Below, one piece after another: positions 36,315 through 44,019 of a stretch of DNA of 64,000 nt. Below the pieces are notes generated by a model. It was not told the origin of the DNA. It made no database searches and saw only the letters and a list, made by a program, of their open reading frames with translations. The stretch lies in the NCBI RefSeq assembly GCF_001758365.1, contig NZ_LZFO01000008.1:23252-87251 (forward strand), written 5' to 3'. Within the stretch, counting starts at the first letter, position 1, and each line of letters begins with the position of its first letter. A program made the position numbers and the translations under genes. This stretch comes from Clostridium acetireducens DSM 10703. GTDB taxonomy: Bacteria > Bacillota > Clostridia > Clostridiales > Clostridiaceae.

Positions 36315-36395
36315 ATGGGGTGGTATACCCAAATGTTTTATGAAACAAGACATCAAACCTATTATGAAACCATTAAAATTTTAGAAAAAAAATAG
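36315..36395 (+). CDS. Possible 26-residue peptide
   Basis: ATG at 36315, reading MGWYTQMFYETRHQ and ending KILEKK. It has no ribosome binding site, and a TATAAT-like box (36300-36305) lies only about 10 nt upstream, so a transcript would be leaderless. It may be a gene remnant or chance. The rest of the 36156-36423 gap shows no other feature that I recognise. Confidence 0.15.
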   Translation: MGWYTQMFYETRHQTYYETIKILEKK

Positions 36396-36423
36396 TACAA
36401 GTAGCTAGGAAGGTGAGATTATT

Positions 36424-37077
36424 TTGATTAAAGCAGTTTTATTTGATTTAGATGGAACTTTAATTAATACTAATAGTGCTGTAATAGAAAGTTTTAAGTA
36501 TACTTTTAAGAAACACTTAGGAATAAAAATACCAGAAGAAGAAATAACAAAAACTTTTGGGGAACCTTTATATGATGTTATGGAAAGATACGATAAAGAA
36601 AATGCTGAATTAATGGTAAACATATACAGAGAGTATAATGAAAAAATACATGATGAATTTGCTAAAAGTTTTAATGGAGTAGAAGATGCGTTAAATATAT
36701 TAAAAAGCAAAGGTTTAAAATTAGGAGTGGTTACTTCTAAAAGAAGGGATATGGCAGAAAGAGGACTTAATTTGTTTAATATTAGTAAATATATGGATAT
36801 AGTAATAACACCAGAAAATACAAAAATGCATAAACCTAAAGGAGAACCTGCTTTAAAAGCTTGTGAATTATTAAACATATGCCCTGAAGAATCTCTAATG
36901 GTAGGAGATAGCCAAAATGATATTTTGTGTGGAAAAAATGCAGGATGTTATACTTGTTTAGTAAAATATACAGCTGTTCCTTTAGAGCATGTTATGAAGT
37001 ATAAACCAGATTATGTTATAGAAAATATGTTAGAAGTGGTAGATATATGCTTAAATACTAGCGAAAAAATAAGTTAA
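36424..37077 (+). CDS. HAD-superfamily phosphatase (PpaX/phosphoglycolate-phosphatase type)
   Basis: Cytosolic phosphohydrolase, 217 aa. Motif I is DLDGTLINT (nucleophile Asp8), motif II VTSKRRD, motif III Lys about 138 in KMHKPKGEP, motif IV MVGDSQND. The subfamily I cap domain lies between motifs I and II (ITKTFGEPLYDVMERYD). The sequence resembles pyrophosphatase PpaX and phosphoglycolate phosphatases; exact substrate uncertain. TTG start after AAGGTGAG. Likely co-transcribed with the YdcF gene 12 nt downstream. Confidence 0.9.
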   Translation: MIKAVLFDLDGTLINTNSAVIESFKYTFKKHLGIKIPEEEITKTFGEPLYDVMERYDKENAELMVNIYREYNEKIHDEFAKSFNGVEDALNILKSKGLKLGVVTSKRRDMAERGLNLFNISKYMDIVITPENTKMHKPKGEPALKACELLNICPEESLMVGDSQNDILCGKNAGCYTCLVKYTAVPLEHVMKYKPDYVIENMLEVVDICLNTSEKIS

Positions 37078-37089
37078 GGAGATGCATAT

Positions 37090-37818
37090 ATGAAAAGCAT
37101 AAAAAATAAATTTTTTATTTTTATGGGAAGTTTAAGCATTATCTATAGTATAGGGCTTTTAATTTTTAATATTACATTTTATTGGTTTTGGATAGCTTTA
37201 GGAATATTATTCATTATACTAGGATTTATTGAATTTAAAAGTATAAAATACAATAAATTTTTAAATTTAGTTTTTTTAATTGCAGTTGCATTATTTATAA
37301 TAATAGAAAGTGGAATTATATATAATAGCTTTAAAAAAGATAAAATTAATTGTGAGTATGTAATTATACTAGGAGCAGGATTAAAAGGAGATAAAATGTC
37401 ATTAACTCTTTATCAGAGAATGAATGAAAGTCTTCAATATATAAATTCTCATAAAAATTCTAAAATAATACTTTCTGGTGGAAAAGGTAAAGATGAAAAA
37501 ATATCAGAATCAGAAGCTATGAAAAAGTTTTTGATACAAAAGGGTATTAAAGAAGATAGAATAATAAAAGAAGAAAATTCAAAGAATACATTTGAAAATT
37601 TTAAATACTCAAAAGCTATTTTAAAAAATTTAGGTGAAGAGAATAAGAAAGTCATGGTAATAACAAGTGATTTTCATATGTTTAGAGCTAAATTTTTAGC
37701 TAAAAGAATAGGTATTAAAGTCTATGGAATACCTGCTAAAAGTCATTATTTATTATTTCCTAATTATTGTGTAAGAGAATTTTTCGGATTTGGAAAATCC
37801 TTTATATTTGATAAGTAA
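37090..37818 (+). CDS. YdcF family membrane protein (DUF218)
   Basis: 242 aa. Two or three N-terminal hydrophobic helices (residues 8-80) are followed by the DUF218 domain: YVIILGAGLKGDKMSLTLYQ, IILSGGKGKDEKISESEAM, then NSKNTFENFKYSKAIL and MVITSDFHMFRAKFLAKR. Related SanA/ElyC proteins affect cell-envelope integrity; the function here is unknown. Foldback copy G starts at its stop codon. Confidence 0.88.
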   Translation: MKSIKNKFFIFMGSLSIIYSIGLLIFNITFYWFWIALGILFIILGFIEFKSIKYNKFLNLVFLIAVALFIIIESGIIYNSFKKDKINCEYVIILGAGLKGDKMSLTLYQRMNESLQYINSHKNSKIILSGGKGKDEKISESEAMKKFLIQKGIKEDRIIKEENSKNTFENFKYSKAILKNLGEENKKVMVITSDFHMFRAKFLAKRIGIKVYGIPAKSHYLLFPNYCVREFFGFGKSFIFDK

Positions 37819-38113
37819 AAGGTAGGATATTTGCATAAAAAAATGAATTAAAAATAATAAGCCCAGTAGTCATAAAGAGAGTTTGTAAATAAGTTATTTC
37901 ATTAAGACACTCTAAGACTAAAAAATAAAAAAACTCCTATCCAATTTATGCACAGTCCTTGGTGCGGAAATTGGCTCATCACGTCCTGTGATGAATTACG
38001 GAGTTTTTTTATTTTTTATTCTAAGATTGTCTAGAATTTATTCAAATTATTTACAAACTCTCTTTATGACTACTGGGCTTATTATTTTTAATTCATTTTT
38101 TTATGCAAATACC
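37818..38113 (-). repeat. Foldback element, copy G (core 37934-38003, - orientation)
   Basis: The core carries changed stem bases (ATGCACAGTCCTTGGTGCGG) with both loops intact. Outer arms are copy-specific: TTTGCATAAAAAAATGAATT and AAGCCCAGTAGTCATAAAGA each have exact complements on the right. It starts immediately behind the YdcF stop codon. The 200 nt between this element and the leader at 38.3 kb are AT-rich without other features. Confidence 0.86.
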
Positions 38114-38297
38114 TTAATTTAAATTACAACAATATATTATATAAGGTATTAGCGGTAGCATCAGGATTTTATAGGGGTTTTAATGCAATAAAAAACTTTA
38201 TAAACTTCTAATTGCTTTTTTCTATACTTTTTTAGATTTTATATAAATTTATGATAAAAGTTTAACAAAATCTATTTAATTTTTAATAAAAACATGG

Positions 38298-38400
38298 TAC
38301 AATTATGGCGTCGGTATCCTTGAACTTTTTTAGGGAACTGAACTTAAATATATTTTAAAATTTTAATATATTCGACTTATATCCATAAGTGGAATGAGAA
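38298..38400 (+). promoter_or_regulatory. Candidate structured leader of the ECF S-component gene
   Basis: A -10-like TACAAT (38298-38303) is followed by about 100 nt of leader. It contains CGGTATCCTTGAAC, TTTAGGGAACTGAAC, a palindrome AATATATTTTAAAATTTTAA then TATATT, and a hairpin ACTTAT-ATCC-ATAAGT (38375-38390), ending 3 nt before GGAGGT. ECF vitamin transporters usually have riboswitches, but this matches no class that I recognise. Confidence 0.4.
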
Positions 38401-38413
38401 CGGAGGTAATTTT

Positions 38414-38998
38414 ATGGAAAGAAAATTAAAAACATCGGCTAGAATAAGTGTGAGACAAATTACAGTTATAGGAATGCTTTCTTCAATTTCAATTTTACTT
38501 GGAGTTACAGGATTAGGTTTTATACCTATACCGCCAGTTAAAGCTACTATAATGCATGTACCAGTAATTATAGGTTCTATAGTAGAAGGCCCTTTAGTAG
38601 GAGCTATGATAGGATTGATATTTGGAATATTTAGTGTTATACAAGCTATTACAGTGCCAACACCTTTATCTTTTGTATTTATGAATCCTTTAGTATCTGT
38701 GCTTCCAAGAATATTAATAGGAATAACATCTTATTATTCTTATAAACTAATGGTAGGAAAATATAAAACATTAAAAATAGGATTTGGAGCAGCTATAGGT
38801 TCTTTAACAAATACTATAGGGGTTTTAGGACTTATGTATTTATTATATGTAGAGCGTTATGCAAAAATGTTTAATATAAATACTACTGTAGCTGGTAAGT
38901 CTATTTTTGGAATTGCTATAGCGAATGGAATTCCAGAAATGGTTTTATCTGTAGCAATTACTATTCCAGTAGCTTTAGCTATGAAAAAATTAAAATAA
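38414..38998 (+). CDS. ECF transporter S component (substrate unassigned)
   Basis: 194 aa, about six hydrophobic segments, PF12822-like. Segments include VRQITVIGMLSSISILLGVT, GFIPIPPVKATIMHVPVIIG, GPLVGAMIGLIFGIFSVIQA and MNPLVSVLPRILIGI. These proteins bind a vitamin and dock on the shared EcfAA'T module. The sequence suggests the pantothenate/riboflavin-like branch but does not decide. GGAGGT before the ATG. Its own leader may be a metabolite sensor. Confidence 0.85.
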   Translation: MERKLKTSARISVRQITVIGMLSSISILLGVTGLGFIPIPPVKATIMHVPVIIGSIVEGPLVGAMIGLIFGIFSVIQAITVPTPLSFVFMNPLVSVLPRILIGITSYYSYKLMVGKYKTLKIGFGAAIGSLTNTIGVLGLMYLLYVERYAKMFNINTTVAGKSIFGIAIANGIPEMVLSVAITIPVALAMKKLK

Positions 38999-38999
38999 A

Positions 39000-39409
39000 A
39001 AAATATTTAGTAATTTCTTGTAATAGGAAAATACATTTTAAATTGATATAATTTCAGAGAAAAATAATAAAAAATAATCTGCATAAAAATAATAATACAG
39101 TAGCATAAAGAGAATTTGTAAATAAGTCATTTCATTAAGACACTCTAAGACTAAAAAATAAAAAAACTCCTACCCAATTTATGCCCCGTCCTTGGGGCGG
39201 AAATTGGCTCATCACGTCCTGTGATGAATTACGGAGTTTTTTTATTTTTTATTCTAAGAGTGTCTAAAATTTATTCAAATTATTTACAAACTCTCTTTAT
39301 GCTACTGTATTATTATTTTTATGCAGATTATTTTTTATTATTTTTCTCTGAAATTATATCAATTTAAAATGTATTTTCCTATTACAAGAAATTACTAAAT
39401 ATTTTTTAA
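39000..39409 (-). repeat. Foldback element, copy H (core 39167-39236, - orientation)
   Basis: The longest copy. It fills the gap between two convergent transporter genes exactly, from the ECF S stop codon to the folT stop codon. Arms of about 170 nt are nearly perfect, including copy-specific stretches AAATATTTAGTAATTTCTTG, TAATAGGAAAATACATTTTA and TTTCAGAGAAAAATAATAA with exact or near-exact complements on the right. Confidence 0.89.
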
Positions 39410-39951
39410 GAAGCTATGTTTTTATTGGTGTTAAATGTTATATTTTCTTTTTCAATTGTTGTAAATCCAATTTTCTCTAGTAACTTCCATAGTGAATATA
39501 TTAATGAAACCTTTACTGGAAATTCAATTGAGGATTTTATAATTCTTGGAATTAAAATTGCTAGAGCAGCTTTCCCTGTTATTATATGAAGCCATAGAGT
39601 ATTAAGTCCTAAATTAATAAAAATAGTTATTATACTTACAGCTAATAAAGTGGTTTTAATTGATGACTTTTTATTATGAAGTACTAGTCCATATATTACT
39701 CCGCCTAAAAAAGCAGTTAATGTAAATCCTGGGAAATAAGCTCCTTTTGGAAATATAAGCATACCTAAAATATCTCCAGTTGCAGCAGCTATGCCACCTA
39801 ATAGGGGACCAAACATTATAGAGGCAATAACATTAGGTAAAAATCCAAAACCTATTCTTATTATAGGGGTTTCAATAGACATAAATCTGCTAATTACTAC
39901 ATGAAATGAAATAAGTATAGATAGATACACAATTTTTTTAATTTTGCTCAT
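39406..39951 (-). CDS. folT: Folate ECF transporter S component FolT
   Basis: Membrane folate-binding subunit, about 181 aa, with six hydrophobic segments. Folate-family segments are VYLSILISFHVVISRFMSIE, RIGFGFLPNVIASIMFGPLL, GGIAAATGDILGMLIFPKGAY and FPGFTLTAFLGG. An upstream in-frame ATG at 40065 would add 38 residues, but those codons lie inside the THF riboswitch. AAGGAGGA (39961-39968 on the complement) directs the start at 39951. The THF riboswitch supports folate as substrate. Confidence 0.92.
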   Translation of the reverse strand: MSKIKKIVYLSILISFHVVISRFMSIETPIIRIGFGFLPNVIASIMFGPLLGGIAAATGDILGMLIFPKGAYFPGFTLTAFLGGVIYGLVLHNKKSSIKTTLLAVSIITIFINLGLNTLWLHIITGKAALAILIPRIIKSSIEFPVKVSLIYSLWKLLEKIGFTTIEKENITFNTNKNIAS

Positions 39952-39960
39952 AAAAAAACT

Positions 39961-39994
39961 CCTCCTTATAGTTGCAATAAGCCACAATAAGAGG
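39961..39994 (-). promoter_or_regulatory. Ribosome-binding-site hairpin of folT
   Basis: Read on the minus strand, CCTCTTAT (39994-39987) pairs with ATAAGGAGG (39969-39961) with one bulged G, hiding the folT Shine-Dalgarno. This is a plausible expression platform for the adjacent THF aptamer, acting on translation. The pairing is seen; the switch is inferred. Confidence 0.6.
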
Positions 39995-40008
39995 ATTTGC
40001 TCTTTTGT

Positions 40009-40110
40009 AGCAGCGGAATGCGGTTTATGTATCGCAAATAGAATTATTTTTCGTCTAACAAGCAACTTCCCGTCTTGCTAGCACTTAACGCACAAAAACC
40101 TACTCTGCTA
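40009..40110 (-). promoter_or_regulatory. Tetrahydrofolate (THF) riboswitch
   Basis: On the minus strand the consensus appears in order: AGCAGAGTAGG, GTGCGTTAAGTGC, GACGGGA, AGACGAAA, TTTGCGATA, AACCGCATTCCGCTGCT. The closing stem AGCAG/CTGCT and the conserved GCGTTAAGTG and CGAA elements fit the folT class. It lies about 58 nt before the folT start. Confidence 0.9.
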
Positions 40111-40197
40111 TTTATTGCAATATTCTTTTTACTACATTGTAAAACATATATTTAATTATTTCAATAAAAAATTTAATTTAAGCTAGTATAATTTCAT

Positions 40198-40292
40198 ATA
40201 AAAATAATATATAAATAATAAGCACATCAGCATAAAGAGAGTTTGTAAATAAGTCATTTCATTAAGAAAATCTAATAATAAAAAATAAAAAA
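40198..40292 (-). repeat. Foldback element, half copy J
   Basis: The left arm only: AAGCACATCAGCATAAAGAG, TTTGTAAATAAGTCATTTCA, TTAAGAAAATCTAATAATAA, up to AAAAAATAAAAAACT where the core should begin. It then continues into unrelated sequence (ATAATATATAG). No core and no right arm. It lies between divergent folT and the P1 peptidase gene. Confidence 0.75.
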
Positions 40293-40405
40293 CTATAATA
40301 TATAGTTTAAAGTGTACAATTTTGTTGTAATAATGATATTTTACTATTTTTATGATAAAATATTGTATAAAATGTATGATTAAAACATATAAAGGAGACA
40401 AAATT

Positions 40406-41413
40406 ATGAAAGAAATAAAATTATTAGATATAGAAGGTATAAAAATTGGTCATGCACAAAATTTAAAAGCAGCTACTGGATGTAGTGTGATTATATGTGA
40501 GGAAGGAGCAGCAGCTGGAGTAGATGTAAGAGGAGGGGCACCAGGAACTAGAGAAACAGATTTATTAGACCCAGTAAATTTAGTAGACAAAATTCATGCA
40601 TTGGTTTTAGCTGGTGGCAGTGCCTTTGGATTAGATGCAGCATCTGGAGTTATGAATTACTTAGAAGAAAGAAACATTGGATTTGATGTATCTGTTACCA
40701 AAGTGCCTATAGTTTGTTCTGCAGTTTTATTTGACCTTTTAATAGGTGACTATAAAATAAGACCTAATAAAGATATGGGTTATGAAGCCTGTATTAATTC
40801 TGAAAATTTAAAAGAAGATATTTGTGGTAATGTAGGAGCTGGTACAGGAGCTACTGTAGGAAAGTTTTTAGGCACAAAATATGCTATGAAAGGCGGTATT
40901 GGAAGTTACTGTGTACAAGTAGGTGAATTGAAAGTAGGAGCTATAATAGCAGTAAATTGCCTTGGAGATGTTATTGATCCTTCCAATGGAAACATAATAG
41001 CAGGTGCATTAAAAGAAGATATGAAAACATTTGCGGATACAGAAAAAATCATGATAAGCAAATATGATAATAAAAAGAATTTATTTAGTGGAAATACTAC
41101 TATAGGAGCAGTAATTACTAATGGTAAATTTACAAAATCTCAATGTAAGAAACTAGCTTCTATGGCTCACAATGGTTATGGAAGAACTATGAGACCTGCT
41201 CATTCTATGTATGATGGAGATACTATATTTACACTAGCTACTGGCAATGTAGAGGCAGATATTAATGTAGTAGGATTATTATCAGCTACAGTTGTAGAAA
41301 AAGCTATTATAAGAGCTATTATAAGTGCAAGTTCTTTACAAGGATATAAGTGTTATAATGATATAATTAAAAATCTAGAAGCACATGAATTAGCAGCTTT
41401 TACCAAAAATTAA
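40406..41413 (+). CDS. P1 family peptidase (DmpA-like aminopeptidase)
   Basis: N-terminal-nucleophile hydrolase that self-cleaves into two chains; family members remove N-terminal or beta-amino residues. Segments: LDIEGIKIGHAQNLKAATGC, AAAGVDVRGGAPGTRETDLL, LVLAGGSAFGLDAASGVMNY and NVGAGTGATVGKF. The cleavage site is N230-T231 in SGNTTIGAVITNGKF, so Thr231 would be the nucleophile. The ATG at 40406 follows AAAGGAG; the longer frame from 40352 has no site. No signal peptide. Confidence 0.9.
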   Translation: MKEIKLLDIEGIKIGHAQNLKAATGCSVIICEEGAAAGVDVRGGAPGTRETDLLDPVNLVDKIHALVLAGGSAFGLDAASGVMNYLEERNIGFDVSVTKVPIVCSAVLFDLLIGDYKIRPNKDMGYEACINSENLKEDICGNVGAGTGATVGKFLGTKYAMKGGIGSYCVQVGELKVGAIIAVNCLGDVIDPSNGNIIAGALKEDMKTFADTEKIMISKYDNKKNLFSGNTTIGAVITNGKFTKSQCKKLASMAHNGYGRTMRPAHSMYDGDTIFTLATGNVEADINVVGLLSATVVEKAIIRAIISASSLQGYKCYNDIIKNLEAHELAAFTKN

Positions 41414-41424
41414 AGTGTAGTGGA

Positions 41425-41719
41425 ATATATTTTCAGAAAAAAGTATATATAAAAAATAAAATATATAACAGCCATGAAAGTAGTGGTGTAAATAAGTCAT
41501 TTCATTAAGACACTCTAAGAATAAAAAATAAAAAACTCCTACCCAATTTATGCCCCGTCCTTGGGGCGGAAATTGGCTCATCACGTCCTGTGATGAATTA
41601 CGGAGTTTTTTATTTTTTTCTTCTAAGATTGTCTAAAATTCATTCAAATTATTTATACCACTACTTTCATGGCTGTTATATATTTTGTTTTTTATATATG
41701 CTTTTTTCTGAAAATATCC
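41425..41719 (-). repeat. Foldback element, copy I (core 41536-41605, - orientation)
   Basis: Arms include ATATTTTCAGAAAAAAG and its complement near 41702-41717, and copy-specific ACAGCCATGAAAGTAGTGGT with complement near 41658-41680. It lies between the convergent P1 peptidase and flagellin genes. This is the last copy in the window. Confidence 0.86.
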
Positions 41720-41772
41720 TAATAAAAGTTTTGAAAACATAAATAAAGGAATAACTGACATTAGGTGAGACT

Positions 41773-42594
41773 CTATCTAACTCTTACATTTTCCAATATT
41801 CTAAGCACATCTTGTGGTAATTTATTGGATTGTGCCATCATTGCATGACCAGATTCACATAAAATATTACACCTAGCAAACTCCATCATTTCTTCAGCTA
41901 TATCTGCATCCCTTATATTGCTTTCAGAGCTTTGAGTAGACAATTCAAATTCAGCTAAATTTGTTAAAACATTATCAAATTTATTAACTAAAGCTCCAAA
42001 TTTACTTCTATGATCTGTTACTTGTTGTAATGCACTATCAATTTTTTCTAAAGTTTCGTCTAAATTTGTTAAATTTAATTCATCTATACCTACATCTTTA
42101 GAAGTTAAATGCTTAAAAGGTATTTTTACATTTTCGTTGGCATTTGCTCCAATTTGCATTTCTTCATTAAGAGTATCTTTTTTGTCAAAAAGTTTTATTC
42201 CATTAAACTCTGTATTTTTTGCTATATCGTCATAACCTGCTACCATTTGTTTAATTTCATTTTCTATAGATAGTTTATCATTTTCGCTATTAGCACCACT
42301 TCCGTACTGTATAGTAAGTTCTCTTATTCTATGCAATATGGAAGTCATAGAGTCTAAACCTCCGTCAGCTGTTTGTGCCATACTTACACCATCTTGTACA
42401 TTTTTTTGTGCCATTTGAAGACTTCTTATTTGAATTCTCATTCTTTCACTTTTTGCTATTTGATTTGGAGCTTCACCAGAATTATTTATTTTTTCTCCAG
42501 AGCATATGTGTTCTAAAGCAGTACTTTGTTTTTTTAATATTTTTGTATGCTCTCTAAATATATTTAAAGAACTAAGGTTTTGATTTAATCTCAT
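41773..42594 (-). CDS. Divergent flagellin
   Basis: Flagellin D0/D1 domains with a very short variable centre (273 aa). The N-terminus MRLNQNLSSLNIFREHTKIL, then ICSGEKINNSGEAPNQIAKSE, and the C-terminus IRDADIAEEMMEFARCNILC, then MMAQSNKLPQDVLRILENV, align with flagellin termini but with unusual substitutions. Cysteines (C31 and two near the C-terminus) are rare in flagellins. A sigma-D promoter lies upstream. Its place beside the flagellar operon supports a filament role, as a minor or specialised flagellin. Confidence 0.85.
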   Translation of the reverse strand: MRLNQNLSSLNIFREHTKILKKQSTALEHICSGEKINNSGEAPNQIAKSERMRIQIRSLQMAQKNVQDGVSMAQTADGGLDSMTSILHRIRELTIQYGSGANSENDKLSIENEIKQMVAGYDDIAKNTEFNGIKLFDKKDTLNEEMQIGANANENVKIPFKHLTSKDVGIDELNLTNLDETLEKIDSALQQVTDHRSKFGALVNKFDNVLTNLAEFELSTQSSESNIRDADIAEEMMEFARCNILCESGHAMMAQSNKLPQDVLRILENVRVR

Positions 42595-42631
42595 AAAATC
42601 ACTCCATATGTAGTTTTATTTTCTAGTATAA

Positions 42632-42658
42632 GCATCGGAAATATATTCAAAAACTTTA
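42632..42658 (-). promoter_or_regulatory. Sigma-D (sigma-28) promoter of the flagellin gene
   Basis: On the minus strand, TAAA (42658-42655), exactly 15 nt, then TCCGATGC (42639-42632), against the consensus TAAA-N15-GCCGATAA. It lies about 40 nt before the flagellin start. Confidence 0.75.
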
Positions 42659-42659
42659 A

Positions 42660-43161
42660 TAAGAATTAATTATAAATAAATATAATTTAGGTAAGTATTA
42701 TTTTGTTTTTATTTAATATTTAATATGTATTTATATAGTAATTTTAAGTTAATATTTTAATTTATTGTGAAAATATTATTATATAGGAAAACAAAAGTAA
42801 ATAGTGTATAATAGTCATAATAATGTAGTTAATTTTTTATAAATATAATTTAAATGTATATTTTTTTAAAATTTATGAATTAATATGGAAAAAATTATAA
42901 AAAAATAAACTGTTAATAATGTATAAAATAATACTATTTGTTACTATATTAAGAGTATACTATATTAATTTTTAATATATGCTATAGTGATTAAAAAACA
43001 GGTATTTTTTAAAATAATAATATACTTAAAATAGTAAAAATAAAAATATGCGAGTTTTAATTTAAAATAAAGTTAAATTAAAAAAATTAATAATTTAGAA
43101 GGAAAATACAAATTAATGTCTAATAGTAATAACAAGGATATTATAGAATGAAGGTGAAAAT
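42660..43161. other. AT-rich region between flagellin and the flagellar operon
   Basis: No gene or recognised RNA. A TATAAT box at 42807-42812 (+ strand) without a clear -35 is the best candidate promoter for the flgB operon. No second TAAA-N15-CCGAT site was seen on the + strand. Confidence 0.4.
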
Positions 43162-43548
43162 ATGTATAATAGTAAAATTAATTATAATTTAATAAAAAGA
43201 GCTTTAGATGCTTCGGAATTAAGAAAAAAAGTTATATCAAATAATATAGCTAATATAAACACTAAAGGCTATAAAAAAAGTTATGTAACTTTTGAAGAAA
43301 CTTTAAATAAAAGTATTTATGAATTAGAATTAAAATCTACCAATGAAAAACATATGCAATATGGAACAAACTATGGAGAAATAAATGTAAAAAAAGACAA
43401 GACTTCTAGTATGAGGTTAGATGGCAATAATGTAGATATAGATGTAGAAGCTACTAATGAGGCAGCAAACACTTTAATGTACAATGCTTTGATTTCTCAA
43501 GCAAACAATAGACTTTCTACTACAAAGTATATTATAAATGGTAGATAA
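43162..43548 (+). CDS. flgB: Flagellar basal-body rod protein FlgB
   Basis: Proximal rod protein, 128 aa. N-terminal signature VISNNIANINTKGYKKSYVT; the C-terminal helix contains TLMYNALISQANNRLSTTKYI. First gene of the flagellar operon; GAAGGTGA before the ATG. Exported by the flagellar type III system, so it has no signal peptide. Confidence 0.94.
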   Translation: MYNSKINYNLIKRALDASELRKKVISNNIANINTKGYKKSYVTFEETLNKSIYELELKSTNEKHMQYGTNYGEINVKKDKTSSMRLDGNNVDIDVEATNEAANTLMYNALISQANNRLSTTKYIINGR

Positions 43549-43571
43549 ATTATATATAAAGGAGATGTAAA

Positions 43572-44009
43572 ATGATTAATGCATTAAAAGATTTAAGAAT
43601 AAGTTCTAGTGGGTTATCTGCAGAAAGACTAAGAATGGATACTATAGCTTCTAATGTAGTAAATGTTAATACTACTAGAACAGAAAAAAATGGACAACCT
43701 TACAGGAGGAGATTTCCAGTTTTTCAATCTAATTTTCAAAATACATTAGATAAAGCTACAGGAAAACATAAAGAGGAAATGCTAGGCGTAAAAGCCATAG
43801 GTATTAAAGAAGATACCTCTCCCTTAAGAAGAGTGTATAATCCGTCACATCCTGATGCAGGAAAGGATGGATATGTTTTAATGCCCAACGTAAATATATT
43901 AAATGAAATGGCAGATATGATAACTGCTGTAAGAGCTTATGAAGCTAATGTAACTGCATTAAATTCACAAAAAAGCATGTTTTTAAAAGCATTAGAAATA
44001 GGAAGGTAG
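43572..44009 (+). CDS. flgC: Flagellar basal-body rod protein FlgC
   Basis: Proximal rod protein, 145 aa. N-terminus [20 protein letters not shown] then [11 protein letters not shown]-terminus [13 protein letters not shown] segment [40 protein letters not shown]. Complete. 23 nt after flgB, with AAAGGAGATG. Confidence 0.95.
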   Translation: MINALKDLRISSSGLSAERLRMDTIASNVVNVNTTRTEKNGQPYRRRFPVFQSNFQNTLDKATGKHKEEMLGVKAIGIKEDTSPLRRVYNPSHPDAGKDGYVLMPNVNILNEMADMITAVRAYEANVTALNSQKSMFLKALEIGR

Positions 44010-44019
44010 GTAATTTTTT

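Noticed and set aside
38305..38400. Cobalamin, FMN or preQ1 riboswitch before the ECF S component
   Set aside because: Too short for cobalamin and no consensus boxes for FMN or preQ1; kept only as an unassigned structured leader.
40183..40401. 72-codon - strand frame between folT and the P1 peptidase gene
   Set aside because: Lies over half copy J and AT-rich leader sequence; no ribosome binding site and a composition of random AT-rich DNA.
11806..41719. CRISPR array or tRNA-like origin for the repeated 70-nt core
   Set aside because: Copies are kilobases apart without regular spacers and there are no cas genes. The core lacks a T-arm, anticodon arm and acceptor pattern of a tRNA.
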